Part shown: piece after piece, positions 1 through 9,756 of the stretch
Position numbering within the stretch: position 1 is the first letter of the stretch
Layout of the letters: every line of letters begins with the position of its first letter
Source: Prevotella sp.
Lineage (GTDB): Bacteria; Bacteroidota; Bacteroidia; Bacteroidales; Bacteroidaceae
Length of the DNA: 64,000 bases
Direction: 5' to 3'
Assembly (NCBI GenBank): GCA_017541365.1
Contig: JAFXZF010000003.1
Span: forward strand, 7,001-71,000
The notes under the pieces: model-generated
What the model saw: only the letters and a program-made list of their open reading frames with translations
Told to the model about the DNA's origin: nothing
Database searches by the model: none
Position numbers and translations under genes: made by a program

Positions 1-1
1 A

Positions 2-460
2 TTGCGTAGCGGTTTGAATGGTAAGGAATTTATGTGCTATAAATTCCGTTCAATGACCCCCAATGATCAGGCTGACATATTGCAAGCAACGGAGAATGAT
101 GCCCGTAAATTTCCTTTCGGTGACTTCATGCGACGCACCAATATTGATGAGTTGCCACAGTTTGTTAATGTACTGAAGGGTGATATGAGTATTGTAGGAC
201 CTCGTCCGCATATGCTTTACCATACAGAGGTATATTCTTCCCTAATAGAGAAATATATGGTGCGACATTTTGCAAAACCTGGTATTACGGGGCTGGCGCA
301 GATAAGTGGCTATCGTGGTGAAACGACAGAATTGTCGCAGATGGAGGGACGTATAAAGAAGGATATCGAGTATATAGAGAACTGGTCCATTTGGTATGAC
401 ATAAAAATATGTTTGCTTACAGCCAAGATGACTTTATTCGGTGATGATAAAGCATACTGA
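2..460 (+). CDS. Undecaprenyl-phosphate sugar phosphotransferase (WcaJ/ExoY family), C-terminal fragment
   Basis: This is the C-terminal catalytic part of a bacterial sugar transferase. The family moves a sugar-1-phosphate from a nucleotide sugar to undecaprenyl phosphate at the inner membrane, the first step of capsule or exopolysaccharide repeat synthesis. The frame is open to the left edge, so the true start and the membrane-spanning N-terminus lie outside the window; the TTG at base 2 is not a start. Family motifs are visible in order: KFRSM (about residues 14-18), DELPQ (49-53), GPRP (66-69) and KPGITGLAQ. The stop is followed 49 bp later by a Wzc-type kinase on the same strand, as expected inside a polysaccharide locus. 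The sugar cannot be told from sequence. Confidence 0.9.
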   Translation: MRSGLNGKEFMCYKFRSMTPNDQADILQATENDARKFPFGDFMRRTNIDELPQFVNVLKGDMSIVGPRPHMLYHTEVYSSLIEKYMVRHFAKPGITGLAQISGYRGETTELSQMEGRIKKDIEYIENWSIWYDIKICLLTAKMTLFGDDKAY

Positions 461-509
461 TTAATATTGTTTAAATAATTTACATCATTAACATTTTACA
501 CACATATTT

Positions 510-3026
510 ATGAGTGAGAACGCATATGTACAAGACTACGAAATAGAGGAACAGGAAACAGGCGGCCTGAGCATATTCAGTATAGGTTTTTTGTATCGAA
601 CATTCCTTTTAAATTGGATTTGGTTCGTATTGTCGCTACTGATCTGTTTGGGTATAGCAGCGATATATCTGCGTTATACCCCTCCGGTGTATGCCGTTAA
701 TGCTAAGATGCTGGTAAAATCGGACAATACTCGTGGCGGTCGTGTTTCTACGGGAGTACTGACAGGTCAGATAATCAAGTCAGATGGTTTCGATAATGAG
801 AAAGAGATATTGCGTTCTGTATCTCTTGCTGAGGATGTGGTGTATGATTTGAAGTTATATGTAAACTACACACTCGAAGGTACGGTTACGGACAAACCAA
901 TATATGGCAACCAGCCCATTAATGTAGATCTTGATCGCGAGCATCTGGCTAAGCTCAATGGCAGTATAAACCTTGTGGTAGCAAATGATAATGGTACCAT
1001 AAAGGTGGAGGGAGCATATCCTGGTGGTACTATTAAGAAAGAGGGGACATTGCCATTGAAGATTAATTGTGGTGCAGGAATAATATCAATATCTGCTAAT
1101 CCTCACGGAGTATGGACGTCAGGTAAGGATATTATGGTGTCAATAAATCAACCACATCAAGTAGCACGTGGATATGCTGGCAGCATTGGTGCTACAGATT
1201 ATTCAGAGGCAACATCAATAGTCATCATTTCACGCAGTGATATTTTGCCGCAACGTTCTATTGACTATATAAAACAATTGACAGTATGTTACAATCGTCA
1301 AGCAAATGACGATAAGAACCAGATTGCTCTTCGTACGGAACAGTTTATAAATCAGCGTCTTGAGAAGATCAACAACGAACTGGGCAGTGCGGAAGGCGAG
1401 ATGGAACAGTATAAGAAGAATAACCGTATTGCCGGTACTACGTCAAATGCTGGTGCAGCTCTCGCTGGTACCGATCGCGAAGAGGATAATCTCGATGAGA
1501 TGAATATGCAGATTATGCTTATGGAATCCTTGAAGGATTATATGCGTATGCCAGTGAATAAGTATCAGACACTGCCATCTAATGTCGGTTTGACAGATGC
1601 TGCTGCAACATCACTGATAGCACAGTACAATAGTCTTGCAATGACACGTCAACGCTTGATGCATTCTGCATCAGAGACCAGTCCTGCAGTAAAGACTCTC
1701 TCAGAACAGATGGATGACCTTGAAGGATCTATTTATCGTGCTATGGATCAGTCAAGACGTATTTTACAGATAAAACGCCAGGCAATACTTGATAGATATA
1801 ACAAGTTTAATAATAAATTTGAGAATTCCTTCCAACAGGAACGCATACTGTCAGAAATAGGACGTCAGCAGTCTGTAAAGTCAAGTCTTTACACAATGTT
1901 GTTGCAAAAGCGTGAGGAGAACTCTATCTCCCTCGCTGCTACGGCCGACAAAGGACGTTTGCTTGATGATCCGCTATGTGTAGGTCAGATATTGCCAAAC
2001 CGAAATCAGATTTGGGCTATTGCTGCAGGTGCAGGTATTTTTATTCCTTTTGTGGTTCTGCTGCTCATAGAGTTGCTAAGATTCTGCATCGAAGGACATG
2101 AAGAAGTAGCACGTCTCACACATTGTCCTATCGTTGCTGACATTGCTTTGGCAAATGAAACAGCAAAAACACGCGCTGACATTGTGGTGCACGAGAATAA
2201 GAATAATCAGATGGAGGAAATATTCCGTGGTATGCGTACCAATCTGCAATTCATGCTGAAGGAAAACCAGAATGTCATAATGTTTACTTCATCGGTGTCT
2301 GGTGAGGGTAAGACATTTACGGCAGCAAACCTCGCAGTCTCATTCGCGCTACTCGGAAAGAAAGTGTTGCTGGTGGGCCTTGACATACGTCGTCCGCGCT
2401 TGTCAAATCTTTTCGGACTTAACAAGACGAATACGGGTATCACCAATATTCTTATACACGACCACCCAACGTGGGAGATGATAAAGGAGCAACTTTCGCC
2501 CTCTGAGGTGAATGACAATTTGGAGTTGCTTATGGCTGGGCCTGTGCCACCTAACCCTACAGAATTGGTGTCACGCTCCTCCCTTGATGAGATATTCCAG
2601 ATACTGCGCAGGGAGTATGATTATATCATTGTTGACACAGCTCCTGTAGGCCTTGTGACTGATACATTGCAGATCGGACGTATAGCAGATGTGACATGTG
2701 TCATCTGCCGTGCTGATTATACAGAGAAGTCGGCCTTTCGTACTATCAACGATTTCGCTATCAATAATAAGCTGCCCAATGTGTGCATTGCTATCAATGG
2801 TATAGACATGTCAAAGAAAAAATATGGCTATGCATACGGATACGGACGATATGGACGTTATGGTAAGTATGGATATCGTGGCTACAACAAGAAGTATGGT
2901 AGCTATTATGGATATAACTCATACGGATATGGAGGCTATGGTAGTTACGGATATCATTCATACGGTTATGGTTCATATGCCGATAGCCATTATGGCAATC
3001 CTGATGATGATTCAGTAAAGAAGTAA
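510..3026 (+). CDS. Wzc-type polysaccharide co-polymerase / BY-kinase
   Basis: An inner-membrane protein that controls polysaccharide chain length and export, fused to a bacterial tyrosine kinase. It has a first membrane segment near residues 28-50, a long periplasmic Wzz-type region with coiled-coil character (about 270-480), and a second membrane segment near 501-525. The cytoplasmic kinase carries Walker A SGEGKT (about 597-602), a PPNPTEL motif, Walker A' LVGLDIRRPR (about 621) and Walker B YIIVDTAP (about 703). The tail from about residue 772 holds 22 tyrosines in Gly-Tyr repeats, the expected autophosphorylation cluster, here unusually long. The length of 838 aa is typical for the Bacteroidota fused form. 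It lies directly downstream of the sugar transferase. The periplasmic ligand and polymer are unknown. Confidence 0.93.
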   Translation: MSENAYVQDYEIEEQETGGLSIFSIGFLYRTFLLNWIWFVLSLLICLGIAAIYLRYTPPVYAVNAKMLVKSDNTRGGRVSTGVLTGQIIKSDGFDNEKEILRSVSLAEDVVYDLKLYVNYTLEGTVTDKPIYGNQPINVDLDREHLAKLNGSINLVVANDNGTIKVEGAYPGGTIKKEGTLPLKINCGAGIISISANPHGVWTSGKDIMVSINQPHQVARGYAGSIGATDYSEATSIVIISRSDILPQRSIDYIKQLTVCYNRQANDDKNQIALRTEQFINQRLEKINNELGSAEGEMEQYKKNNRIAGTTSNAGAALAGTDREEDNLDEMNMQIMLMESLKDYMRMPVNKYQTLPSNVGLTDAAATSLIAQYNSLAMTRQRLMHSASETSPAVKTLSEQMDDLEGSIYRAMDQSRRILQIKRQAILDRYNKFNNKFENSFQQERILSEIGRQQSVKSSLYTMLLQKREENSISLAATADKGRLLDDPLCVGQILPNRNQIWAIAAGAGIFIPFVVLLLIELLRFCIEGHEEVARLTHCPIVADIALANETAKTRADIVVHENKNNQMEEIFRGMRTNLQFMLKENQNVIMFTSSVSGEGKTFTAANLAVSFALLGKKVLLVGLDIRRPRLSNLFGLNKTNTGITNILIHDHPTWEMIKEQLSPSEVNDNLELLMAGPVPPNPTELVSRSSLDEIFQILRREYDYIIVDTAPVGLVTDTLQIGRIADVTCVICRADYTEKSAFRTINDFAINNKLPNVCIAINGIDMSKKKYGYAYGYGRYGRYGKYGYRGYNKKYGSYYGYNSYGYGGYGSYGYHSYGYGSYADSHYGNPDDDSVKK

Positions 3027-3066
3027 TCATAGGAGAAAGTTTAGGATAGTTCGACAGTAAAGCAAA

Positions 3067-3495
3067 ATGACAATAGCAGTAGATTTTGATGGTACTATAG
3101 TGGAACATGCCTATCCCAAAATAGGTAAAGAACTTCCATTTGCTACTGACACCTTGCGACAGTTGATAAACGAGCACCACCGTTTGATATTATGGACTGT
3201 GCGTGAGGATGACCTCTTGCAAGAAGCTATAGATTGGTGTAAGGCTCGGGGTGTGGAGTTCTATGCAGTAAACCGTGATTATCCCGAGGAAGAAAGGGAG
3301 AAAAATAATCATTTCTCGCGTAAACTGAAGGTTGACTTGTGGATAGATGACAGGAATGTCGGGGGACTGCCAGATTGGGGTACGATATATCGTATGGTAA
3401 AAGAACATCTCACATGGCAGGATATAGTTATGGAAAACTCAAGAGGAGGTTCTCCATATCCTCAAAAGAAACATCGCCGTTGGTTTAATTTTTAA
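3067..3495 (+). CDS. Small HAD-superfamily hydrolase-like protein (BT_0820-like)
   Basis: A 142-aa protein that starts with the HAD motif I, VDFDGTIVE, giving candidate nucleophile D6 and acid D8. A motif II-like LWTVRED and a late acidic IDDRN motif follow. It resembles small Bacteroidota HAD proteins often annotated only as hydrolase, and the cap domain is minimal. The substrate cannot be predicted; a phosphomonoesterase role is inference from the family. It lies 40 bp after the Wzc-type gene and probably shares its transcript, followed by a bidirectional terminator. The location beside capsule genes is common for this family but does not prove a role in polysaccharide synthesis. Confidence 0.8.
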   Translation: MTIAVDFDGTIVEHAYPKIGKELPFATDTLRQLINEHHRLILWTVREDDLLQEAIDWCKARGVEFYAVNRDYPEEEREKNNHFSRKLKVDLWIDDRNVGGLPDWGTIYRMVKEHLTWQDIVMENSRGGSPYPQKKHRRWFNF

Positions 3496-3548
3496 AATAA
3501 CAAATCGGAGCAGCCTAATGAACTGATTGCTTCGATTTGTTATTTTTT
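3494..3548. terminator. Bidirectional intrinsic terminator
   Basis: A long imperfect hairpin pairs AAAATAACAAATCG with CGATTTGTTATTTTT. The A-tract on one side and T-tract on the other let it act on both strands. It sits between the convergent HAD-like gene and pyrD. Confidence 0.75.
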
Positions 3549-3577
3549 AGGGAATAATCTGAATTGTCATGGTTGAT

Positions 3578-4483
3578 TTAGACTACTCCAATAATATCAT
3601 TAATACTTGAGCAGTTATGTGTGTCTAGCCAATTACCAATACCATCACGCACCTTTATTGTTACGGCTGGATCGAGAAAGTTTGCAGTGCCAATTTCTAT
3701 TGCTGTGGCACCAGCCATAAAAAATTCTATGGCATCTTCAGCACTACTGATGCCTCCAAGTCCTACAACGGGAATTTTTACGGCTTTGGCAACTTGGTTT
3801 ACCATACGCACCGCCACAGGTTTTATGCATGGTCCGCTCAGTCCTCCGGTACCTATGGACAACAAACTCTTTCGTCTTTCTATGTCAATTGCCATGCCCA
3901 TCAATGTGTTAATCAGCGACACACTATCTGCTCCTTCAGCCTCCACGGCACGGGCTATCTCGGCAATATCCGTCACATTGGGCGACAGTTTTACTATCAG
4001 TGTTTTGTTATAACGTTTCCTCACCTCCTTTACAACAGATGATGCCCCTTCTATGGTTGTGCCGAATGCCATGCCACCATGTTTTACGTTGGGACATGAA
4101 ATGTTTAATTCTATGGCTGGAATATTATCCAATTCATTGATACGTGCAGCACACTCTCCGTAATCCTCTATAGTAGAACCGCTTACGTTAACGATGATGT
4201 TGGTTTTTATGTCTTTTATCTCTGGATAGATGTGCTGACAAAAGTACTCAACACCCTTATTCTGTAATCCTACGCAGTTTAGCATACCACTTGCAGTTTC
4301 GTGCATGCGTGGGTAGTCATTGCCCTCACGGTGGAGTAGGGTGGTGCCTTTTACTATTATACCGCCAATTTGGTCAAGAGGTACAAAGTCCTGAAACTCT
4401 ATGCCATAACCAAATGTTCCTGATGCCGTCATGACTGGGTTCTTAAACTCCAGTTCCCCTATTTTTACTTTTATATTAGCCAT
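3578..4483 (-). CDS. pyrD: Dihydroorotate dehydrogenase B, catalytic subunit
   Basis: PyrD class 1B oxidises dihydroorotate to orotate in pyrimidine synthesis, using FMN and passing electrons to PyrK and then NAD. The sequence has the FMN-site pattern TASGTFGYG near residue 20, the active-site stretch NISCPN with the class 1B catalytic cysteine at C130, SLINTL, and the phosphate-binding GLGGISS. The chosen ATG overlaps the pyrK stop as TAATG; a TTG two codons upstream is possible but less likely. The length of 301 aa is normal. Coupling to pyrK by overlap fits the obligate PyrD-PyrK complex. Confidence 0.95.
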   Translation of the reverse strand: MANIKVKIGELEFKNPVMTASGTFGYGIEFQDFVPLDQIGGIIVKGTTLLHREGNDYPRMHETASGMLNCVGLQNKGVEYFCQHIYPEIKDIKTNIIVNVSGSTIEDYGECAARINELDNIPAIELNISCPNVKHGGMAFGTTIEGASSVVKEVRKRYNKTLIVKLSPNVTDIAEIARAVEAEGADSVSLINTLMGMAIDIERRKSLLSIGTGGLSGPCIKPVAVRMVNQVAKAVKIPVVGLGGISSAEDAIEFFMAGATAIEIGTANFLDPAVTIKVRDGIGNWLDTHNCSSINDIIGVV

Positions 4484-5256
4484 TACCAATCGAGTCTTTT
4501 AGAATTAATAACAGGCCCTTCAGTGCAAATGCATATGTTGCCTTTGTCTTTAGTTTTCTCTACGCAACACAAACAAGCGCCCAACCCACACGCCATTTTG
4601 TTTTCCAGACTCACCTCACATTCTACATTGAGTTTCTCGGCACATTTGCTTACTGCTGCCATCATAGGTTTCGGCCCACAGGTGGATATGAAGTCAAACT
4701 GCTCCTGCTGGAGTATGGAGTGGTTGGTCACAAAGCCCTTTTCTCCCTCGCTACCGTCCTCGGTAGTGATAAATACCCTACCGTACTTCTTAAAATTGTC
4801 AAGCATCAGCAGGTCTGAGGCACTGCGTGCTCCGATTAGGAATGTAGGTTCTGCTCCATTTTCCTTTATCTTTTTTCCAAGATATAGCAGTGGTGCGACG
4901 CCTACGCCTCCTCCAATCAATAGGTGTCTTCTCTCTGCATTGGAAGGCATCGTAAAGCCATTTCCGAGTGGCAGCATGACGTTCAGCTTATCGCCACTTG
5001 TTAGTTTTCCCATTTGTCTTGTGCCATCTCCTATGCATGCTACAAGCAGGTGTAGCTCATTTAAGTCATAATCTACGTTGTTGATAGATATAGGACGGCG
5101 TAGGAAGGTTGACGTGGAGTTGTCAACTCTCACTTCTACAAATTGTCCAGGCACCATCTCGGGAAGTGGGGCATCGTCAGTAAGTGTGATGACTACATAC
5201 TTCTCGTTGAGATGTTCTACAGACTTGACTGTCAGGTCTATACAGCATTTCTTCAT
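4483..5256 (-). CDS. pyrK: Dihydroorotate dehydrogenase B, electron-transfer subunit
   Basis: PyrK is the FAD and 2Fe-2S subunit that takes electrons from PyrD to NAD. The N-terminal half is a ferredoxin-reductase beta barrel with the FAD motif RRPISI. The middle has the NAD-binding GGGVGVAPL segment. The C-terminus has the cysteine cluster CGLGACLCC and a final CICTEGPV that bind the iron-sulfur centre. The length of 257 aa is typical. It lies 8 bp downstream of pepD and overlaps pyrD by one base, so the three minus-strand genes probably form one transcript. Confidence 0.95.
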   Translation of the reverse strand: MKKCCIDLTVKSVEHLNEKYVVITLTDDAPLPEMVPGQFVEVRVDNSTSTFLRRPISINNVDYDLNELHLLVACIGDGTRQMGKLTSGDKLNVMLPLGNGFTMPSNAERRHLLIGGGVGVAPLLYLGKKIKENGAEPTFLIGARSASDLLMLDNFKKYGRVFITTEDGSEGEKGFVTNHSILQQEQFDFISTCGPKPMMAAVSKCAEKLNVECEVSLENKMACGLGACLCCVEKTKDKGNICICTEGPVINSKRLDW

Positions 5257-5264
5257 TGTGTTGT

Positions 5265-6719
5265 CTATATGTTCTTTAGTATTTCGAGTACTAGTGCATA
5301 AACCTTCTCTACTGAGGGTATGTGCAGTTTTTCGTCGGGAGAGTGTACCCCTCTCATCGTAGGACCTATTGAAAGCATGTCGAGATGTGGATATCGCTTA
5401 GAGAACAATCCACACTCCAGTCCGGCATGAATGCCTGTGATGGTTGGTTGTGTGCCAAACAGTTTTGTATAGCATGCCTTGGCTATATCACGCAGTTTGC
5501 TATTGGGATTCATTTCCCAGGCAGGATAGCCGTCGTTATGCACTATGATGTCTGCCCCTGCCAATTCAAATGTTGCCGTGATGGTGTTTACCATATTGGT
5601 CAGATTGCTCATCACACTACTTCGCTGGCTGGTGTGTATGATCATCTCTTTTTCTCCGGTTTTTATTACGGCCAGGTTGCTTGAAGTCTCAGTGAGGTCT
5701 CCGAGTGAAAGATCCTGCACTACGCTGAATACACCATGGTGCATAGCCTGCAGGGCTCTTATGATACGTTGACCAGTTTCCTGTGGTATCACGTTGACGG
5801 CATCAGCCGTTTCCATGTGAAACTGCATGTTCCTTTCTGTTACCAAAAACTCTTCTTCCACTTCTGCGCAATATACATTCCAGTCCACGCGCACCTGCTC
5901 TCTATATGCAAAAGGAATAGCAAATGTAATCTCACCGTCACGTGGTATTGCATTGTGCAGTTTGCCGGAGTTGAACTCAGCAAGCCGTATGTCGTACTTC
6001 TGTTGCTCTAGATATAGGAAGCGTGCCAATATCTTGATTGCATTTGCACGTTTTTTGTTTATGTCGTCACCAGAGTGTCCGCCTGTCAATCCTTTTATCG
6101 ATACGGTGACAAAAAACATGTCTTTTGGTGCTTCCACCTTATTATTATATTTAAAGGTGGCAGTCGTAGTCTTGCCTCCTGCGCATGACACATAGAATAG
6201 TCCCTCGTCTTCCGAATCAAGGTTGAGGAGCATTTCGCCTTTCAGCATATTACCGTCGAGGTTGTTGGCACCTGTCAGCCCCGTCTCTTCATCTATGGTA
6301 AACAGGCATTCTATTGATCCGTGTTCTATGTTGTCCGCATCAAGTATGGCAAGTTCGATTGCACATCCTATACCATCGTCGGCTCCCAGTGTTGTGCCTT
6401 TGGCTCTCATCCACTCCCCATCGACATATGTTTCGATAGGGTCATTAAGAAAGTCTATATCATGATCCACAAGTTTGTCACATACCATATCCATATGGCT
6501 CTGCAATACTATCTTGGCAGCTCCCTCTTTGCCTGGTGTTGCAGGTTTTCGTATCAGCACGTTGCCTGTGTCGTCCACGATAGTCTCAAGTCCTCTTTCT
6601 CCACCAAAATTCTTGAGGTAGGCTATCATCTTTTCCTCATGCTTTGAAGGACGTGGTATGTTGTTGATTTCTTCAAAGAAATGGAAAACGCTCTCGGGCT
6701 TTAAGTCTTTTTTATTCAA
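5265..6719 (-). CDS. pepD: Aminoacyl-histidine dipeptidase (M20 family)
   Basis: A cytosolic zinc dipeptidase/tripeptidase of the PepD (carnosinase-like) branch of peptidase family M20. Metal ligands and catalytic residues are visible: SHMDMV with H75 and D77, GADDGIG with D114/D115, DEETG with E144/E145, and GGHSGDD. The length of 484 aa matches the family. It is first in the minus-strand series pepD-pyrK-pyrD. A good -7 element lies about 85 bp upstream. Substrate range (Xaa-His or broader) is from the family, not from this sequence. Confidence 0.95.
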   Translation of the reverse strand: MNKKDLKPESVFHFFEEINNIPRPSKHEEKMIAYLKNFGGERGLETIVDDTGNVLIRKPATPGKEGAAKIVLQSHMDMVCDKLVDHDIDFLNDPIETYVDGEWMRAKGTTLGADDGIGCAIELAILDADNIEHGSIECLFTIDEETGLTGANNLDGNMLKGEMLLNLDSEDEGLFYVSCAGGKTTTATFKYNNKVEAPKDMFFVTVSIKGLTGGHSGDDINKKRANAIKILARFLYLEQQKYDIRLAEFNSGKLHNAIPRDGEITFAIPFAYREQVRVDWNVYCAEVEEEFLVTERNMQFHMETADAVNVIPQETGQRIIRALQAMHHGVFSVVQDLSLGDLTETSSNLAVIKTGEKEMIIHTSQRSSVMSNLTNMVNTITATFELAGADIIVHNDGYPAWEMNPNSKLRDIAKACYTKLFGTQPTITGIHAGLECGLFSKRYPHLDMLSIGPTMRGVHSPDEKLHIPSVEKVYALVLEILKNI

Positions 6720-6759
6720 ATTTTACGTTTTTTAAAATGTGATATTGAGTTTTTCTTAC

Positions 6760-6767
6760 TATCTTTG
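6760..6767 (+). promoter_or_regulatory. -7 element for the ompH-like operon
   Basis: TATCTTTG followed by CA matches the Bacteroidota sigma -7 consensus TAnnTTTG. Transcription would start near 6773 and give a leader of about 88 nt. It faces the opposing pepD promoter, so the two leaders overlap. Confidence 0.6.
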
Positions 6768-6804
6768 CACCAACCTACGTATAGTGTGCATTAAGAACCG
6801 CTGG

Positions 6805-6812
6805 CAAAGGTA
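6805..6812 (-). promoter_or_regulatory. -7 element for pepD-pyrK-pyrD
   Basis: On the minus strand the sequence reads TACCTTTG then CC, a full match to TAnnTTTG. It lies about 85 bp upstream of the pepD ATG. Confidence 0.6.
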
Positions 6813-6860
6813 CAAAAAATTGAAGATAATACAAAATAAATTCATTTCTTTTTACATAAA

Positions 6861-7472
6861 ATGACACAGAAACTTTTTTTTTGCGCAATGGCAGTAGCAG
6901 CCTTATCTGCCCTTTCACTCACATCATGTAACAAATCGCCTAAAGCTGATGAGGTTTCAGCATCCAAGGCTGAGACACCATCTGCCCTAAAAATTGCCTA
7001 TGTAGAGGTTGACTCGCTGATGACTCAGTATGAGTACTGCAAGGAGTATTCTCTCATATTGGAGAAGAAGAGTCAGAACATTCAGGCAACCCTCCAGCAA
7101 AAGGGACAAGCATTGCAGTCCGCAGCTGCCAATTTTCAGCAGAAGCTTCAGCAGAATGCTTACACTCGCGAACAGGCAGAGCAGATACAGGCAGGCCTTC
7201 AGAAGCAGAATGCTGACCTTGAAACACTACAGCAGCGTCTCAGCGCAGAGTTTCAGGAAGAGACTGCAAAATTCAACGAAGCACTGCATGACTCCCTTCA
7301 GCATTTCATTGCCAAGTACAATAAAGACAAGAAATACACTATGATACTCTCAAAGAGTGGTGACAATATACTCTTTGCAGACAAGTCTGCAGATATTACC
7401 AGTGATATCATAGAGGGTCTCAATAAGGCATATAAGAAAGGTTCGGCTTCAGAAAAGAATACCAAGAAGTGA
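6861..7472 (+). CDS. OmpH/Skp-family periplasmic chaperone-like lipoprotein
   Basis: Skp/OmpH proteins are periplasmic chaperones for outer-membrane proteins. This one has a signal peptide ending in a lipobox, LTSC, with C23 as the likely lipidated residue, so it is probably membrane-anchored rather than soluble. The start of the mature domain, KIAYVEVDSL, is the usual OmpH opening. A long Gln/Glu/Lys-rich coiled coil (about residues 60-145) follows, and a C-terminal strand region closes the fold. The length of 203 aa is typical. The stop overlaps the GTG of the next gene by 4 bp. Confidence 0.87.
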   Translation: MTQKLFFCAMAVAALSALSLTSCNKSPKADEVSASKAETPSALKIAYVEVDSLMTQYEYCKEYSLILEKKSQNIQATLQQKGQALQSAAANFQQKLQQNAYTREQAEQIQAGLQKQNADLETLQQRLSAEFQEETAKFNEALHDSLQHFIAKYNKDKKYTMILSKSGDNILFADKSADITSDIIEGLNKAYKKGSASEKNTKK

Positions 7473-8452
7473 AAGAAGTAAGATGGGGCTTCATCGGTTG
7501 TGGTGAGGTTACGGAAGTAAAAAGCGGTCCGGCTTTCAGTGAGATAGAAGGCTCGAGCGTAGTGGCTGTAATGAGTCGCACGGCTGACAAGGCACGCTCC
7601 TATGCTGAGAGACATCATATACCTAAATGGTACACTGATGCTCAGGCGCTTATCGATGACCCGCAGGTCAACGCTGTCTATATCGCTACCCCTCCCTCAA
7701 GCCATGCTGCGTATGCTATAATGTCGATGCGTGCAGGTAAACCGGTATATATAGAGAAACCTCTCGCTGCCTCATACGAAGACTGTGCACGTATCAATCA
7801 TGTGTCGCAGGAGACCCATCAGCCATGCTTTGTGGCTTACTATCGCCGTTATCTGCCTTATTTTCAGAAGATAAAGGAACTGATAGAGCAACAACGTATA
7901 GGCAGGGTACAAAACATACATATTAGGTTAGCCACACCTCCGCATAAAGAAGACTTCCTTGACGAGGCGCACCAGCCTTGGCGTATTAAGGAAAATATTG
8001 CGGGTGGTGGCTATTTTTATGATCTCGCCCCACATCAGTTTGATTTATTACAGGATATATTTGGTGTAATTACCCATGCTACGGGGTACAGTTCCAACCG
8101 TGGAGGACTATACAAGACAGAAGATACTATCGGGGCATGTTTTATGTTTGACAACGGCATAGTAGGAAGTGGGTCGTGGTCTTTTGCAGCACAGGAAGCA
8201 GCCAGAGAGGATCGCATAGAGTTGATAGGCGACAAAGGGCTGATATGTTTCTCAGTCTTTCAAAATCAACCTATTCGTCTGCATCTGTCAAGGGGGGTAG
8301 AGGAGTTTGATATTAAGCACCCCCTGCATGTTCAGGCACCCATCATAAGGGCCGTCGTGGAAACGTTGCAAGGTAAGTGTGACACACAGTGTACTTCGCT
8401 AAGTGCTACACCTACCAATTGGGTTCTGGATAAGATACTGGGCAAGATATGA
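7469..8452 (+). CDS. Gfo/Idh/MocA-family NAD(P)-dependent oxidoreductase
   Basis: A predicted sugar-type dehydrogenase with an N-terminal Rossmann fold (FIGCGEVTE, about residues 7-15), the family motif EKPLA near residue 95, and the C-terminal alpha/beta domain with GGYFYDLAPHQFDLL holding the likely catalytic histidine. The length of 327 aa is normal. The start is GTG, overlapping the previous stop as GTGA; no better ATG is in frame. The stop overlaps the next gene as ATGA, so the three genes are translationally linked. The substrate cannot be inferred. Confidence 0.88.
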   Translation: MKEVRWGFIGCGEVTEVKSGPAFSEIEGSSVVAVMSRTADKARSYAERHHIPKWYTDAQALIDDPQVNAVYIATPPSSHAAYAIMSMRAGKPVYIEKPLAASYEDCARINHVSQETHQPCFVAYYRRYLPYFQKIKELIEQQRIGRVQNIHIRLATPPHKEDFLDEAHQPWRIKENIAGGGYFYDLAPHQFDLLQDIFGVITHATGYSSNRGGLYKTEDTIGACFMFDNGIVGSGSWSFAAQEAAREDRIELIGDKGLICFSVFQNQPIRLHLSRGVEEFDIKHPLHVQAPIIRAVVETLQGKCDTQCTSLSATPTNWVLDKILGKI

Positions 8453-9606
8453 GTCGTTTCATACACATATTCGTGCTTTTGCTCTTTTTCGCGACTACCT
8501 ATGCTGATGATATAGGCAGTGACAGTATCGTAGCAGGAGTAGATATGGTTATGACGGCAGAAGCAGATACTGCCGCAACTGCTGTGGTGACAGATACCCT
8601 CTTAAAGCGTCCTAACGTCTTTAAGAGGATTTATCGTTTTATGAACAAGTGTTTCTCGCCTCCCCGTGACCCCAAATACATCGACGTTCAAGACTACTAC
8701 AATTGGTGTGGAATGTTGCAGGTTACTACCCGATTTGAGGTTTGTCAGCTAGATGCAGATGAGAAGTTCCTTATCCGTGTCTCTCCGAGACCTCGTACTC
8801 GTGTAGGACCTTTTTTCGGTTGGAGGTTTGCATTTTTCGGATACAACATAGACCTAAAGTCTATTTTTATCAATAGTGATGACACAGACCTCAGCGCCTC
8901 TATATATTCTGCTGCCTTTGGCTTCGATCTTTTTTATCGTAGGGTGGGGGGTAACTATAAAATTTACAAGCTCGTTGTCAATGATGTTGACATTTCAAAA
9001 TACTTGCGTGGGGAACCATTTGACGGAATACACATGGGAATGACGCGAGTAAGTTTCAATTATATTTTCAACTATAAGCACTATTCCCAACAGGCGGCAT
9101 TCAGTCAGACTCACCGTCAGCTTATATCCGCTGGTTCGGCCATAGCTGGCATACAGTATGCCCACAATCGGAGCGATATTAATTGGCAACAACTCACAGA
9201 CAAGATGAATGCTGTCAGTGGTACTACACTGGAGAATTCCTCCTTGTCGGGAGAGCAATATAATGATGAGATCTCACTCTCGGGAGGTTATGGCTACAAC
9301 TGGGTGTTTGCAAAAAACTGGATATTTGGAGTGGAGGCAACGGGCTCAATAGGCTACCTCATACAACATACCAATAATGAATATAAACCAGATGCGGACC
9401 GTTCGAAGTTCATCAATGATATGGAGGCTGTCTTGCGAAAGAACATTGCCTTAGGGGTCACCACGCGTTTTGCACTGCTATACAACAGTGGTCCAATATT
9501 TACAGGCCTGCAGGGTGTTTCGTTCTATTACCAACATGGCAATGGTGTAATGATGTCTCGTGACCTCATAGCCTCCGTCTATGCTCTTGTAGGTGTAAAT
9601 TTCTGA
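8449..9606 (+). CDS. DUF4421 domain outer-membrane-type protein
   Basis: A 385-aa exported protein with an N-terminal signal peptide (about residues 1-19) and a body rich in aromatic, alternating strands. The stretch FFGWRFAFFGYNIDL resembles the signature of DUF4421 proteins of Bacteroidota. The predicted fold is an outer-membrane beta barrel (inference from strand pattern and the final aromatic VGVNF). Function is unknown. It overlaps the oxidoreductase gene by 4 bp and ends the ompH-like operon. Confidence 0.75.
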   Translation: MSRFIHIFVLLLFFATTYADDIGSDSIVAGVDMVMTAEADTAATAVVTDTLLKRPNVFKRIYRFMNKCFSPPRDPKYIDVQDYYNWCGMLQVTTRFEVCQLDADEKFLIRVSPRPRTRVGPFFGWRFAFFGYNIDLKSIFINSDDTDLSASIYSAAFGFDLFYRRVGGNYKIYKLVVNDVDISKYLRGEPFDGIHMGMTRVSFNYIFNYKHYSQQAAFSQTHRQLISAGSAIAGIQYAHNRSDINWQQLTDKMNAVSGTTLENSSLSGEQYNDEISLSGGYGYNWVFAKNWIFGVEATGSIGYLIQHTNNEYKPDADRSKFINDMEAVLRKNIALGVTTRFALLYNSGPIFTGLQGVSFYYQHGNGVMMSRDLIASVYALVGVNF

Positions 9607-9707
9607 CAAGAGAAAGTCATAGTTTCGATTATACAAACAAAATGCAAAGAAAAATCACATTTTTGTGACAAAATGAAAAAATATTTGTGTAAATAAAAAA
9701 AATGTAG

Positions 9708-9715
9708 TACTTTTG
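9708..9715 (+). promoter_or_regulatory. Promoter of the Wza-like gene
   Basis: TACTTTTG then CA fits TAnnTTTG. A TTTG at 9684-9687, 20 bp upstream, fits the -33 element. The leader would be about 35 nt. Confidence 0.65.
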
Positions 9716-9756
9716 CACAAATATTGTAAGTCATTCTCATCATAAACTATTACAAG

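Noticed and set aside
2794..3180. Minus-strand ORF opposite the Wzc tail
   Set aside because: It is the complement of Gly-Tyr repeat DNA and part of the next gene; its His/Ser-rich product reflects repeat bias.
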